Source: Devosia subaequoris (lineage in GTDB: Bacteria > Pseudomonadota > Alphaproteobacteria > Rhizobiales > Devosiaceae). From it: a stretch of DNA of 64,000 nucleotides. Position 1 is the stretch's first letter; each line of letters opens with the position of its first letter. Made by a program: the position numbers and the translations under genes. The notes under the pieces were generated by a model. It saw only the letters and a list, made by a program, of their open reading frames with translations, ran no database searches and was not told where the DNA came from. The stretch is from NCBI RefSeq assembly GCF_014197055.1, contig NZ_JACIEW010000001.1:924307-988306 (forward strand), read 5' to 3'. Shown piece after piece: positions 45,888 through 55,505 of this stretch.

Positions 45888-47686
45888 TGGGCAGCTTGTT
45901 CCGGCCACTGGTCTTTTTCCTGGCGCCCTATCGCTGGCAGGTTGTGGGGATCAGCACGCTGTTCCTGCTGCTCAGCGTTATTGATCTGCTCGGTGTCGGG
46001 CTGATCGCCCCATTTGTCGCTGTTATTCTTAATCCCGAGGCACTCTCGGGCGAGATTTTCGGCATCGCCCTGCCGGACTGGCTTGTAGGCGGCAATTACG
46101 GCGTGTGGCTGGCCGCTGGCATTGTCATGGCCTTTGTGCTTAAGGGCGTCAGCGGCGTGTTTGTCCAATGGATGATCCTGGGCTTCGTTACCAGGTTTCG
46201 GGCCAGGCAGATCAAGTCCTTGATGGATGGCTATCTGAGCCAGCCCTATCAGTTCTTCCTCATGCGGAACTCGTCCACCCTCATTCAGACCATCCTGGTC
46301 AATTCCAAGATTTTCTCCGACGACCTACTGTTGCCGCTGTTCCGCATGTTTGCCGAACTGGCCGTGGCGCTGGTGCTGACCATCCTGCTGCTGTCGATCG
46401 CGCCATTGTTCTTTCTCTCTCTGATAGCGTGCATGGTGCTGGCTGGGGCGATCTATGTTGTTGTTATCTCCCGGCAGACCAGGCAGGCGGGGCAGAAGGT
46501 CACGCTGGCGCAGGAGCAACTGGTGCGCGGTGTGACCCAGGGCATTGGTGGCATCAAGGAAATCCGGACCCTGGGCGTCGAGGTCGGCTTCTCTGACTAT
46601 GTGGCCCATGCCGGTGTCCGCCTGGGCGTCAACCAGCGCCGCTTTTATACTTTCAGCGTCATCCCAAAATATCTCATGGAAATGGTGGCGGTCGGTTTCG
46701 TGGTCGCTCTGGTCGGCTTCTATATCGCCACCAATCGCGATCCCTCTGAGCTCCTGCCGGTCATTGCCACGTTCGCCGTCGCGGGGCTTCGGCTGATGCC
46801 GGCGTTTTCGCAAACCTTTTCGTCGCTCAACAGCATCGGCTATTCCCGCTTCGCCACCGATCAGCTCTATGAGGATCTCAAGGCATTTGACGGCGGCCCT
46901 GCCCCGTTCAAGACCGTGGCGGAACGCGCGGCTCCGCCTGCAGGATTTAGCCAGATCCGGTTGCGCCACGTGAGCTTTACCTACAATGGCGCCGACAATG
47001 AAATTGTGCCCTTTGGCCCCGTTTCCTTGACAATTCCCAAGGGCTCGGTACTTGGGCTGGTCGGCCCCTCGGGCGCCGGCAAGACAACGCTGGCCAACCT
47101 CGTCCTCAACCTGCTGCAGCCAAGCCAGGGGCAAGTCGAAATTGTCCAGGCCGACGGCCAGATCCTTGATGCTGCGACGGCGCGCAGCCTGTTCGCCTAT
47201 ATTCCGCAGGAGCAATTCCTGCTCGACGACACGATCGAAAAGAACATCACCCTCGATTGGAGCGGTGCGCCGGTGGACACGGCCCGCCTGCAGCGTGCGC
47301 TCGACCTTGCAGACTTCCAGCGCGTTGTAGCCAAGCTGCCCGAAGGGCTGACCACCTCGTCTGGTGAGCGGGGCACGCGGCTGTCCGGCGGCGAGCGTCA
47401 GCGCCTCAGCATCGCCCGCGCGCTCTATCACAACCGGCAGGTGCTGGTGATGGACGAGGTTACCTCCGCCCTCGACGAAGAGACCGAACGCGGCATCGTC
47501 GCTTCCTTCGAACGCCTCAGGAATGAAGGCCTCACTCTGATTATGATCGCACATCGTCACAGCACGCTTCGTATTTGCGATTCGATTGTGCGCATGGAAA
47601 ACGGCCAGATCGTTCAGCAGGGCAGCTTCGAAGCCGTCCTGGGGGCGGCTGGGCCAGCGCCGCAACTCGAGGAGCCCAACCCATGA
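45887..47686 (+). CDS. ABC transporter, PglK-like lipid-linked oligosaccharide flippase
   Basis: This 599-residue half-transporter has an N-terminal six-helix membrane domain and a C-terminal ATPase: Walker [21 protein letters not shown] near residue 389, signature [19 protein letters not shown], Walker [37 protein letters not shown] resembles the Q-loop region of PglK, the Campylobacter flippase. No Wzx gene is seen in the locus, so this protein may move lipid-linked repeat units across the inner membrane. The GTG start overlaps the upstream stop. MsbA-type lipid export is the alternative. Confidence 0.85.
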   Translation: MGSLFRPLVFFLAPYRWQVVGISTLFLLLSVIDLLGVGLIAPFVAVILNPEALSGEIFGIALPDWLVGGNYGVWLAAGIVMAFVLKGVSGVFVQWMILGFVTRFRARQIKSLMDGYLSQPYQFFLMRNSSTLIQTILVNSKIFSDDLLLPLFRMFAELAVALVLTILLLSIAPLFFLSLIACMVLAGAIYVVVISRQTRQAGQKVTLAQEQLVRGVTQGIGGIKEIRTLGVEVGFSDYVAHAGVRLGVNQRRFYTFSVIPKYLMEMVAVGFVVALVGFYIATNRDPSELLPVIATFAVAGLRLMPAFSQTFSSLNSIGYSRFATDQLYEDLKAFDGGPAPFKTVAERAAPPAGFSQIRLRHVSFTYNGADNEIVPFGPVSLTIPKGSVLGLVGPSGAGKTTLANLVLNLLQPSQGQVEIVQADGQILDAATARSLFAYIPQEQFLLDDTIEKNITLDWSGAPVDTARLQRALDLADFQRVVAKLPEGLTTSSGERGTRLSGGERQRLSIARALYHNRQVLVMDEVTSALDEETERGIVASFERLRNEGLTLIMIAHRHSTLRICDSIVRMENGQIVQQGSFEAVLGAAGPAPQLEEPNP

Positions 47687-48144
47687 CCCATTCCGGCGTT
47701 CCTGCAACGACTAAGGTCTGGCAGCACGTGGTGATCCTGCCCGATGCCCGCATCGGCGAGAACTGCAACATCTGCAGCCATGTTTTCATCGAGAACGATG
47801 TGGTGATCGGCGACGACGTCACCATCAAAAATGGCTGCCTGATCTATGATGGCGTCCGCATTGGCCACGGCGCCTTCATTGGCCCGGGAGTGGTGTTCAC
47901 CAACGACCGATATCCCCGTGCCCGGGGCTATTACTCCGAACGCGAGATCGTCTTTGAACCCACGGTGATCGAGGAAGGTGTCGCCATTGGCGCCAACTCC
48001 ACCATCATCTGTGGCGTGACCATCGGCAAGGATGCCATGATCGGGGCCGGAAGTGTAGTGACACGGGATATTCCGCGGGGCACCAAGGCCTTCGGCAATC
48101 CCGCCCGCGTCGTCGGCAAGGCGCCGCACATCAAGGGTGCGTGA
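47683..48144 (+). CDS. Hexapeptide-repeat acyltransferase (FdtC/WlbB-like)
   Basis: This left-handed beta-helix acyltransferase has 153 residues with repeated [LIV]-G-x-x hexapeptides: [40 protein letters not shown] and [20 protein letters not shown]. The loop [16 protein letters not shown] matches acetyltransferases acting on nucleotide 3-amino sugars. It would acetylate the amino group made by the fused aminotransferase, giving a dTDP-3-acetamido-3,6-dideoxyhexose. It overlaps the ABC gene upstream by four bases. Confidence 0.88.
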   Translation: MTHSGVPATTKVWQHVVILPDARIGENCNICSHVFIENDVVIGDDVTIKNGCLIYDGVRIGHGAFIGPGVVFTNDRYPRARGYYSEREIVFEPTVIEEGVAIGANSTIICGVTIGKDAMIGAGSVVTRDIPRGTKAFGNPARVVGKAPHIKGA

Positions 48145-48608
48145 TGAAGTGGTTCATCAACATCACCAAGCCCTTCGTGCAGCGCCTCGCGCGTGCCTAT
48201 GACATCCGGCTGGAACGTCCCTTGTTTGCAACCGGCCAGCACCCGCTGGTGGCTCCTCACGGAGCGGAACGAAGCATTCCAAAGTCCTGTGTTTTCAACA
48301 CGCGCAGTGGATCCATCACCATCGGTGATGGCGTCGTCTTTGGCGAAGATGTTCAGGTTTTAACGGGAAAGCATTTGTCCGTTGAGGAAGCCGAGGCCTC
48401 TGGCCAGCCCTTGCATTCTGTACCTGCTGCTGGCCGCGACATCACGATTGGACGTGGCGCCTATATAGGCACGATGGCCATACTGATAGGCCCGCTGAAC
48501 ATCGGTGAATACGCCGTTGTGGGTGCAGGCTCTGTTGTGACCAAGGACGTGCCGCCGCGCACATTTGTCGCCGGTGTCCCTGCCAAGGTCATCAGGCACT
48601 TTCAATGA
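48144..48608 (+). CDS. Second hexapeptide-repeat acyltransferase
   Basis: This 154-residue serine/maltose O-acetyltransferase-like protein has RSGSITIGDGVVFGEDVQVL near the middle and TIGRGAYIGTMAILIGPLNI and GEYAVVGAGSVVTKDVPPRT at the C-terminal helix. It probably O-acetylates the glycan or a lipid-linked intermediate. ATG 48144 shares a base with the upstream stop (GTG 48141 also possible). Confidence 0.85.
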   Translation: MKWFINITKPFVQRLARAYDIRLERPLFATGQHPLVAPHGAERSIPKSCVFNTRSGSITIGDGVVFGEDVQVLTGKHLSVEEAEASGQPLHSVPAAGRDITIGRGAYIGTMAILIGPLNIGEYAVVGAGSVVTKDVPPRTFVAGVPAKVIRHFQ

Positions 48609-48715
48609 TGCCGCAGTCGAACTAATAGTCTATGCACTGCCGTTCGATAGTGCGAACAATCCCAACAGCGGCCCGAAGCCACTAAATCGCGACTCCTCAC
48701 TTTCCCAGAACGGTC

Positions 48716-49855
48716 ATGACCTCTGACACAAATGCAATCATCCGTCTGTCGCGTTCCGTGATCGGCGAAGAGGAAAAAGCAGCCGTTGTTCGGGTGCTGG
48801 ATCGGGCCTTTCTGGGCATGGGCAGCGAAGTGCAGAACTTTGAGCGCGAACTGGCCGCCTATATGGACACCGACCGCCCGGTCCATTGCGTCAATACCGG
48901 CACCTCGGCACTCCACCTGGCCGTGGAGGCCCTGGGCATCGGACCGGGCGATGAAGTGCTGGTCCCGTCCATTACCTATGTGGCCTCGTTTCAGGCCATC
49001 TCGGCCACCGGTGCGACGCCTGTCGCGTGCGAAGTGCGCGGTGACACCGCCTATATTGACGTTGACGATGCGGCCCGGCGGGTAACCAGCCGGACGCGGG
49101 CGATCATGCCGGTCCACTATGCCAGCAGCGTCAAGGGCATCGACGATGTCTATAACCTTGCCCGCGCCAAGGGCCTGCGAGTCATCGAAGACGCTGCCCA
49201 CGCGTTTGGCTGCCGCGTTGGCAACGGGCTCGTTGGCGCCTCGGGAGATATCGTCTGCTTCAGTTTTGACGGCATCAAGAACATAACCAGTGGCGAAGGT
49301 GGCGCGGTGGTGACAGGCGACGCCGATGTTGCCCGATATGTCGCCACGGCCCGTTTGCTGGCCGTCGAGAACGATACCGAGAAGCGCTTCTCCGGCGAAC
49401 GCAGCTGGGTCTTTGACGTCCTGCACCAGGGTCATCGCCACCACATGAGCGACATCATGGCGGCGATCGGCCGGGCGCAGCTCAAGAAGATCGACCAGTT
49501 CGGCGAGATCCGCCGCAACCTGGCGCGCGGCTATCAGGCCGCGCTTGCCGACACGGCCGACCTGACCCTTCTCGATTATGAGTACACTACCGCCATTCCG
49601 CACATCTTCCCTGTCCGCATCGGTAATGGGCGCCGTGACGGCCTGATGGATCATTTGCGGGCCAATCAGATCCAGTGCGGGCTGCACTACGGCCCCAACC
49701 ATCTGCTGACCTATTTCCGCACGGACTATGCGCTGCCGATAGCCGAGACGCTGGGACGCGAGCTTCTCAGCCTTCCGCTGCATCCCTTGGTGACCGACGA
49801 TGATCAGCGCCGGATTGTGGCCACGGTAAAGGACTACCTCAACAACCATGGCTAA
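48716..49855 (+). CDS. DegT/DnrJ/EryC1 aminotransferase (perosamine synthetase-like)
   Basis: This 379-residue PLP-dependent sugar aminotransferase has VHCVNTGTSALHLAVEALGI, VLVPSITYVASFQAISATGA, the PLP-binding VIEDAAHAFGCRVGNGL, the Schiff-base Lys in FSFDGIKNITSGEGGAVVT near residue 187, and HHMSDIMAAIGRAQLKKI. Substrate could be the CDP- or UDP-4-keto sugar, giving a 4-amino sugar. It is the second aminotransferase of the locus, preceded by a 107-bp gap and overlapping the next gene by 8 bp. Confidence 0.92.
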   Translation: MTSDTNAIIRLSRSVIGEEEKAAVVRVLDRAFLGMGSEVQNFERELAAYMDTDRPVHCVNTGTSALHLAVEALGIGPGDEVLVPSITYVASFQAISATGATPVACEVRGDTAYIDVDDAARRVTSRTRAIMPVHYASSVKGIDDVYNLARAKGLRVIEDAAHAFGCRVGNGLVGASGDIVCFSFDGIKNITSGEGGAVVTGDADVARYVATARLLAVENDTEKRFSGERSWVFDVLHQGHRHHMSDIMAAIGRAQLKKIDQFGEIRRNLARGYQAALADTADLTLLDYEYTTAIPHIFPVRIGNGRRDGLMDHLRANQIQCGLHYGPNHLLTYFRTDYALPIAETLGRELLSLPLHPLVTDDDQRRIVATVKDYLNNHG

Positions 49856-50789
49856 AGTCTCGGTGATCATGAACTGCTACAATGGCGCGGCTTTCGTCCG
49901 CAGTGCCATTGAATCGGTATTTGCTCAGACCGTTGGCGACTGGGAGATCATTTTCTGGGACAACGCCTCCACCGACAGCACTGCAGAGATTGCCCGCTCG
50001 TTCGATAGTCGCCTGCGCTATTTCTGCAGCGAAAAGATCGTGCCTCTGGGCCATGCCCGCCGCCTGGCAATGGCCGAGGCAAAGGGCGAGTGGATCGGCT
50101 TTCTCGACAGTGACGATATCTGGTATCCCGACAAGCTCGAAAAGCAGTTGGGCGCCCTCGCCTCATGTGCGCCGGAAACCGTGCTGTGCTACGCCGGCGT
50201 CCGCGAGCAATTGATGGACGGCACGCTTATACGGAATGCCGTGCCCCACGCCCGCTCCGGCGACATCTTTGCAGATCAGCTTGTCCAGTTCGACATCAAT
50301 ATGGTGACGCCTCTGCTGCGCCGCGCCAGCCTGCTCGAGTTCGGCCTGACATTTGACGATCGGATCCAGGCGTCGGAGGAGTATAACCTCTTCATGCGCC
50401 TGTTGGCCAAGGGACCGGCCTGCGTGGTCGACCGGGTTCTGGGTATCTGGAATATACGCCCCAACTCGCTGACCTCGCAGTCCATGGCACGCTGGTCGGC
50501 TGAACGCCGTCTGACGCTGGCGGCGCTTGAGGAGGAAAACCCCGGCATTACCATACGCTACGGCCCCGCCTTTGCTGCCGCCGAACAGCGCGCCTGCTAC
50601 TACGACGCCCGGTATCACATGGAAATGGGCGATCCGGCTGCGGCACGCAAAAGCCTTCCTCCCTACCGGACAAGCAGCGGCGTCTATCGTGCGCTTCACG
50701 CCCTGACCTTCGTGCCAGTGCTCTGGAAAGTCGTCCATAGCGACACTGTACGCCGGCGGATCAGCAATATCCTGTTCGCACGACGCTAG
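49848..50789 (+). CDS. Glycosyltransferase family 2
   Basis: This 313-residue GT-A fold enzyme begins VSVIMNCYNGAAFVRSAIES, with the metal-binding DxD region EWIGFLDSDDIWYPDKLEKQ near residues 80-99. The late DRIQASEEYNLFMRLLAKG holds the likely catalytic acidic residues. It adds one sugar to the lipid-linked repeat unit on the cytoplasmic side. Overlaps the aminotransferase gene. Confidence 0.92.
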   Translation: MAKVSVIMNCYNGAAFVRSAIESVFAQTVGDWEIIFWDNASTDSTAEIARSFDSRLRYFCSEKIVPLGHARRLAMAEAKGEWIGFLDSDDIWYPDKLEKQLGALASCAPETVLCYAGVREQLMDGTLIRNAVPHARSGDIFADQLVQFDINMVTPLLRRASLLEFGLTFDDRIQASEEYNLFMRLLAKGPACVVDRVLGIWNIRPNSLTSQSMARWSAERRLTLAALEEENPGITIRYGPAFAAAEQRACYYDARYHMEMGDPAAARKSLPPYRTSSGVYRALHALTFVPVLWKVVHSDTVRRRISNILFARR

Positions 50790-50845
50790 AGCGCGCACCA
50801 GACCTAAGCCCCCTTATCTGTCGCAGCAAGAAAAGCAGGCCGGAA

Positions 50846-52111
50846 TTGCAAAAAACAATCTACTTCAACATGCTTATGCGCCCTGATGTCGCCTTTGCCC
50901 TGATCTGGGTGCTTGTCTTGGGGCTGTACAGCCCGGCAATGGTGAATTTTTACCCGGACCCCCAGCCGACCGTTTACTTGATGGTCTTCGGCACGCTGGC
51001 CATCGCTTTGGTGGGGTCGTTTCTTCTGCCCAGGCCGCAAGATGCGTCGCGCACACCCATATCCACCCTTCCGTCCGTCATCTTCGATAGCCGATTCATC
51101 CTTGCAATGTGCGCCACCTGGATGGTCGGCTTCGCCCTCATCATCATCTATTCGGGCGGGCTGCCCTACTTCTGGGCAATCAAGGGCACCGACCGCTACT
51201 ACTTCGACTATGGTGTACCGACATTCTCAGGCGCCTGGAACACCTTCCGCATCGTCATCGCCATTCTGGCGACCGTAGCCCTGGTGAGAAGTGACAACTG
51301 GCGCTGGGTGCCTGCGCTCGTCCTCGCCTTCCTCACGCTGACCGTAGTGGGCGAAGTCAATCGCGGCGGTTATGTCCTGTACTGCATGAATGTCGTGGCG
51401 GCGGGCGTTCTGGCTGCACCCAGCTTCAAGCGACAATTGGCGTGGGTCATCCTTCTGCTTGCGGTAACGTTGGGCGGCATTTATGGCATCGGCGGCATTC
51501 GCACAGCCGACGCCAAGGCGGTTGTTGCCATCACCAGCCCCTTTGAGCAACCCACCACCAGAACGCCCGAAGAGGAAGAACAACTGCTCGAAGAGGCGGC
51601 CCCTTGGGTATTTGCGATGCATGACGCCATCATCGAAAATCCGGCCTTATCCTGGGTGTACCTTTACCTGACCACACCGGTGGCCAATTTGCACAAGGCA
51701 GCTGCAGGAACCCTGGCAACTCCGCCATTTCCAGGCTTCTATTCGCTCTACCCTTTCCTGCCCACGATTGTGCGGCCCGAGATTGCCGTTGAAGATCGCT
51801 ATCCCCTGCCCTTGGCGTCCAAGGCCTACACCATGTCGAGCGCCTACAGCACCTTGATTGCAGACTTCGGCTTTATCGGTGCCAGCATTGCCATGGGCCT
51901 GCAATTGCTGCTCGGTATTTGGGTTTTCAATCTTGCCCGCCGCCATCTGTGGGCCCTGCTCATGGCGCCGATGTTCTTCGCGATCAGCATGCTGAGCTTT
52001 TTCACCGACTATTTTCTGACGCTGCTGACGCCGTTCCACCTCCTTCTCGCTCTGGTGCTGGGCCAAGTCGTGCCACGCATCTGGGCAAGAAGGCCCGGCG
52101 GCGCCCTGTAA
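50846..52111 (+). CDS. Wzy-like O-antigen/polysaccharide polymerase
   Basis: This 421-residue multi-spanning membrane protein has about 11-12 hydrophobic helices (for example VAFALIWVLVLGLYSPAMV, FILAMCATWMVGFALIIIYS, LIADFGFIGASIAMGLQLLL). A long periplasmic loop from about residue 225 to 320 includes EEEEQLLEEAAPWVFA. Wzy proteins are poorly conserved, so the call rests on topology and context: glycosyltransferases on one side, UDP-FucNAc genes on the other. TTG 50846 is used as start; ATG 50870 is possible. Confidence 0.75.
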   Translation: MQKTIYFNMLMRPDVAFALIWVLVLGLYSPAMVNFYPDPQPTVYLMVFGTLAIALVGSFLLPRPQDASRTPISTLPSVIFDSRFILAMCATWMVGFALIIIYSGGLPYFWAIKGTDRYYFDYGVPTFSGAWNTFRIVIAILATVALVRSDNWRWVPALVLAFLTLTVVGEVNRGGYVLYCMNVVAAGVLAAPSFKRQLAWVILLLAVTLGGIYGIGGIRTADAKAVVAITSPFEQPTTRTPEEEEQLLEEAAPWVFAMHDAIIENPALSWVYLYLTTPVANLHKAAAGTLATPPFPGFYSLYPFLPTIVRPEIAVEDRYPLPLASKAYTMSSAYSTLIADFGFIGASIAMGLQLLLGIWVFNLARRHLWALLMAPMFFAISMLSFFTDYFLTLLTPFHLLLALVLGQVVPRIWARRPGGAL

Positions 52112-52214
52112 ACGCAGACAAGTTGGGTACTCAACGACAGGCCAAGGTTGCGCCGTGGGGCGCAGGCAGGTAGGCGTAACTTCCGATCGCCGACTTTTCC
52201 GCGCAAGGTAAACC

Positions 52215-53240
52215 ATGACGTATTCGGGCAAGACGCTTCTTATTACTGGTGGCACGGGTTCCTTTGGTGGCACCGTTCTGGAACATCTGGCCAAACTGGA
52301 CTTTGCGGAAATTCGCGTTTTCAGCCGCGATGAGAAAAAGCAAGATGACATGCGTCGGCGCCTGGCCGATCCGGCTCTGTCCTTCCATATCGGTGACGTG
52401 CGCGATCGCGACGCTGTTCAGGCGGCTATGCGCGGCGTGAACTATGTCTTTCACGCGGCTGCGCTCAAGCAGGTTCCATCCTGTGAATTCTACCCCATCG
52501 AGGCGGTCAAGACCAACGTGCTCGGCACGCAGAATGTCCTGCTCGCGGCCGCCTCCGAGAAGGTGGCGCGCGTTGTCTGCCTGAGCACGGACAAGGCCGT
52601 CTACCCCATCAATGCCATGGGCATCTCCAAGGCCTTGATGGAAAAGGTGATGGTTGCCGAATCCCGCACTGCCCCAGCAGGCACGGTATTCACCGGCACT
52701 CGCTATGGCAATGTGATGATGTCGCGCGGATCGGTCATCCCGCTGTTCATCGAACAAATCCGGCAGAAGAAGCCCCTCACTCTCACCGATCCGGAAATGA
52801 CCCGGTTCATGATGTCACTCGATGATGCAGTCGAGCTGGTTCTGTATGCCTTCGAGCATGGCCAGAGCGGCGACATGTATGTCCAGAAGTCTCCCAGCGC
52901 GACCGTGGCTGTGCTGGCGGAGGCCATCAAGCGCCTGATGGGTGTGCCCAACCACCCTGTCACGGTCATTGGCACCCGCCACGGCGAGAAAGTCTTCGAA
53001 ACACTGCTCAGCCGGGAAGAGCGCGCCAATTGCTTCGACCAGGGCCGGTATTTCCGCGTTCCAGCCGACACCCGCGACCTGAACTACGGCAAGTATTTTG
53101 AGGACGGTGATCGCGGTATCTCCGAGAGCGCGGACTACAACAGCCACAATTCCGAACGTCTGGACGTCGAGCAAACCATGGCTTTGCTCAATAACCTGCC
53201 GCTGTTCCGTGCTGCCCTGGCTGGTGGCGAACTCGCATGA
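52215..53240 (+). CDS. fnlA: UDP-GlcNAc 4,6-dehydratase / 5-epimerase (FnlA/CapE)
   Basis: This 341-residue extended SDR is the first enzyme of UDP-L-FucNAc synthesis. It has LLITGGTGSFGGTVLEHLAK, IRVFSRDEKKQDDMRRRLAD, HAAALKQVPSCEFYPIEAVK and the catalytic segment LSTDKAVYPINAMGISK. The C-terminal Gly-His text VIGTRHGEKVFETLLSREE is typical of CapE. A four-base overlap links it to the reductase gene. Confidence 0.93.
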   Translation: MTYSGKTLLITGGTGSFGGTVLEHLAKLDFAEIRVFSRDEKKQDDMRRRLADPALSFHIGDVRDRDAVQAAMRGVNYVFHAAALKQVPSCEFYPIEAVKTNVLGTQNVLLAAASEKVARVVCLSTDKAVYPINAMGISKALMEKVMVAESRTAPAGTVFTGTRYGNVMMSRGSVIPLFIEQIRQKKPLTLTDPEMTRFMMSLDDAVELVLYAFEHGQSGDMYVQKSPSATVAVLAEAIKRLMGVPNHPVTVIGTRHGEKVFETLLSREERANCFDQGRYFRVPADTRDLNYGKYFEDGDRGISESADYNSHNSERLDVEQTMALLNNLPLFRAALAGGELA

Positions 53241-54373
53241 GCAGGACGGTTCTGGTCACTGGCGCGCGCGGCTTTGTCGGCAGCAATCTGATGCTGCACC
53301 TGCAGCGCCGTCCCGACCTGTCGGTGATCGGGGTGGGACGGGACGACGATCTGGATGCCGCGATTACCCGGCTCTCCAGCGACGACATTGTTTTTCATTT
53401 GGCAGGCGTCAATCGTCCGATCAGTCCGGATGAGTTTGCCACCGGCAATGCCGGCCTGACCGAACTGCTCTGCGACAAGCTGGCCGCGCGCGGCATTGCG
53501 CCGACGCTCGTCCTGTCGTCCTCCATCCAGGCTGCCCTCGACAATCCCTATGGCATCAGCAAGCGCCAGGGCGAGGACTGCGTGCGCGAATATGGCCGGC
53601 AGAACCCTGGCAAGGCCGTCATTTACCGCCTCCCCAACGTCTTCGGGAAATGGGCTCGCCCCAACTACAACTCCGTTGTAGCCACTTTCTGCAACAACAT
53701 CGCCAACCACCTTCCCATTCAGGTCAATGATCCCGGCGCGCCGCTGACGCTGCTTTATGTCGACGATCTGATTTCGACCTGGCTTGACCTGCTTGATGGC
53801 AGTCCTGACCACGCGGACCAGAATGGTTTTGGTGCCCTCTCCACGGTGTACCATACAACTGTCGGCGAGCTCGCATCCACCATCGAGTCGTTCCGCACTT
53901 CCCGCCAATCGCTGATCACGGAACCGGTTGGGCGCGGTCTCGCGCGGGCGTTGCACGCGACCTATCTCAGCTATCTGCGCCCCGAGCAGTTCAGCTATGG
54001 GCTCACGACACATGCCGACGCGCGCGGCGAGTTCGTAGAGATGATCAAAACCAATGATTCTGGCCAGGTGTCCTTCTTTACCTGCCGCCCCGGCATTACC
54101 CGTGGTGGGCACTTTCACCACTCCAAGACCGAAAAATTCCTAGTCGTTTGTGGTCGTGGCCTGTTCAAGTTCCGGCATATGGTGTCCGGCGAAACCGCAC
54201 AACTCGAGACCAGCGACCAAAACTATCAGATTGTTGAAACGGTCCCGGGTTGGACGCACGACATTACCAATATCGGCGATGACGACATGATCGTCATGCT
54301 CTGGGCCAATGAGATATTTGACCCGCAACGCCCCGATACCTATCAAGAGCCCGTCGACCATGCCAAACCGTAA
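53237..54373 (+). CDS. fnlB: UDP-2-acetamido-2,6-dideoxy-hexulose reductase with cupin domain (FnlB/CapF)
   Basis: This 378-residue enzyme is the second UDP-L-FucNAc step. The N-terminal reductase SDR domain starts VTGARGFVGSNLMLHLQRRP and has NPYGISKRQGEDCVREYG; the C-terminal cupin (from about residue 250) has GITRGGHFHHSKTEKFLVVC with metal-binding His. The domain order is exactly that of CapF. It overlaps the epimerase gene by 14 bp. Confidence 0.93.
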   Translation: MSRTVLVTGARGFVGSNLMLHLQRRPDLSVIGVGRDDDLDAAITRLSSDDIVFHLAGVNRPISPDEFATGNAGLTELLCDKLAARGIAPTLVLSSSIQAALDNPYGISKRQGEDCVREYGRQNPGKAVIYRLPNVFGKWARPNYNSVVATFCNNIANHLPIQVNDPGAPLTLLYVDDLISTWLDLLDGSPDHADQNGFGALSTVYHTTVGELASTIESFRTSRQSLITEPVGRGLARALHATYLSYLRPEQFSYGLTTHADARGEFVEMIKTNDSGQVSFFTCRPGITRGGHFHHSKTEKFLVVCGRGLFKFRHMVSGETAQLETSDQNYQIVETVPGWTHDITNIGDDDMIVMLWANEIFDPQRPDTYQEPVDHAKP

Positions 54374-55505
54374 GCTCAAAGTTGCCACGATCGTCGGCAC
54401 GCGGCCCGAAATCATTCGCCTGTCCAGCGTGATCAAGCGGTTTGACGCCGTATTTGACCATCATCTGGTCCATACCGGCCAAAACTTCGACTTTGAGCTC
54501 AACGAGATTTTCTTTCAGGAACTAGCTCTGCGAAAGCCCGACTACTTCCTGAACGCCGCCGGAAAATCAGCTTCAGAGACGATTGGCCAGATCATCGCCA
54601 AGGCGGACAAGGTCCTTGCGGCGCTCCAACCCGATGCCTTGCTCGTTTTGGGCGACACCAATTCCTGTCTGGCCGTCATCCCCGCCAAGCGCCGCAAGAT
54701 CCCCATCTTCCACATGGAAGCCGGTAATCGCTGCTTCGACATGCGTGTGCCAGAAGAGATCAATCGCCGCATCGTTGATCATGTCGCCGATATCAACCTG
54801 ACCTACAGCGACATCGCGCGCGAATATCTGCTGAGCGAGGGCCTGCCTCCCGACCGGGTCATCAAGACCGGCAGTCCCATGTTTGAGGTGCTCGCGGACA
54901 ATCGCGCGGCCATCGAAGCATCCGACGCCGTTACCCGGCTCGGGCTCAAATGCGACCAGTATTTCGTTGTGAGCGCGCACCGGGAAGAAAACATCGAGTC
55001 CGACGTCAATTTCCGCGCACTTTCCACAAGCCTGGATCGCATCGCGGCCACCTATGATATGCCGGTCATCTTCTCTACCCATCCGCGCACCCGCAAGCGG
55101 CTGGAGCAGTTCGGACACACCTTCAATCCGCTCGTTCGTTTCCTCAAGCCACTTGGCTTTCATGACTACGTAAACCTGCAGATGCACGCGCGCACTGTTC
55201 TGTCCGACAGCGGCACCATCAGCGAAGAAGCATCCATCCTCAATTTCCGGGCGCTCAACCTGCGGGAAGTCCATGAACGGCCCGAGGCCATGGAAGAAGC
55301 CAGCGTGATGATGGTGGGCCTGTCGCCCGATCGCATCATCCAGGGCCTCGAGCTGGTGCAGCATCAGCCAACTGGCACGGAACGCAGCTTCCGTCCCGTT
55401 ACGGACTACTCCATGCCCAATGTAGCGGACAAGGTTGCACGCATTGTGCTCTCCTATGTCGACTATGTGCGGCAACGCGTCTGGGGAGAGAGTCCGGCGC
55501 AATGA
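54360..55505 (+). CDS. fnlC: UDP-N-acetyl-sugar 2-epimerase (FnlC/CapG, WecB-like)
   Basis: This 381-residue non-hydrolysing 2-epimerase completes UDP-L-FucNAc. It has VATIVGTRPEIIRLSSVIKR, HHLVHTGQNFDFELNEIFFQ, FHMEAGNRCFDMRVPEEINR and VLSDSGTISEEASILNF with the catalytic acidic residues. Sequence style matches CapG rather than general WecB. It overlaps the glycosyltransferase gene downstream by four bases. Confidence 0.93.
   Translation: MPNRKLKVATIVGTRPEIIRLSSVIKRFDAVFDHHLVHTGQNFDFELNEIFFQELALRKPDYFLNAAGKSASETIGQIIAKADKVLAALQPDALLVLGDTNSCLAVIPAKRRKIPIFHMEAGNRCFDMRVPEEINRRIVDHVADINLTYSDIAREYLLSEGLPPDRVIKTGSPMFEVLADNRAAIEASDAVTRLGLKCDQYFVVSAHREENIESDVNFRALSTSLDRIAATYDMPVIFSTHPRTRKRLEQFGHTFNPLVRFLKPLGFHDYVNLQMHARTVLSDSGTISEEASILNFRALNLREVHERPEAMEEASVMMVGLSPDRIIQGLELVQHQPTGTERSFRPVTDYSMPNVADKVARIVLSYVDYVRQRVWGESPAQ

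Noticed and set aside
46325..47707. 460-codon open frame on the minus strand
   Set aside because: It is fully antisense to the ABC flippase gene, which has complete conserved motifs. Long antisense frames are common in GC-rich DNA.
48602..49870. 422-codon open frame on the minus strand
   Set aside because: Antisense to the DegT aminotransferase gene with no recognisable domain.
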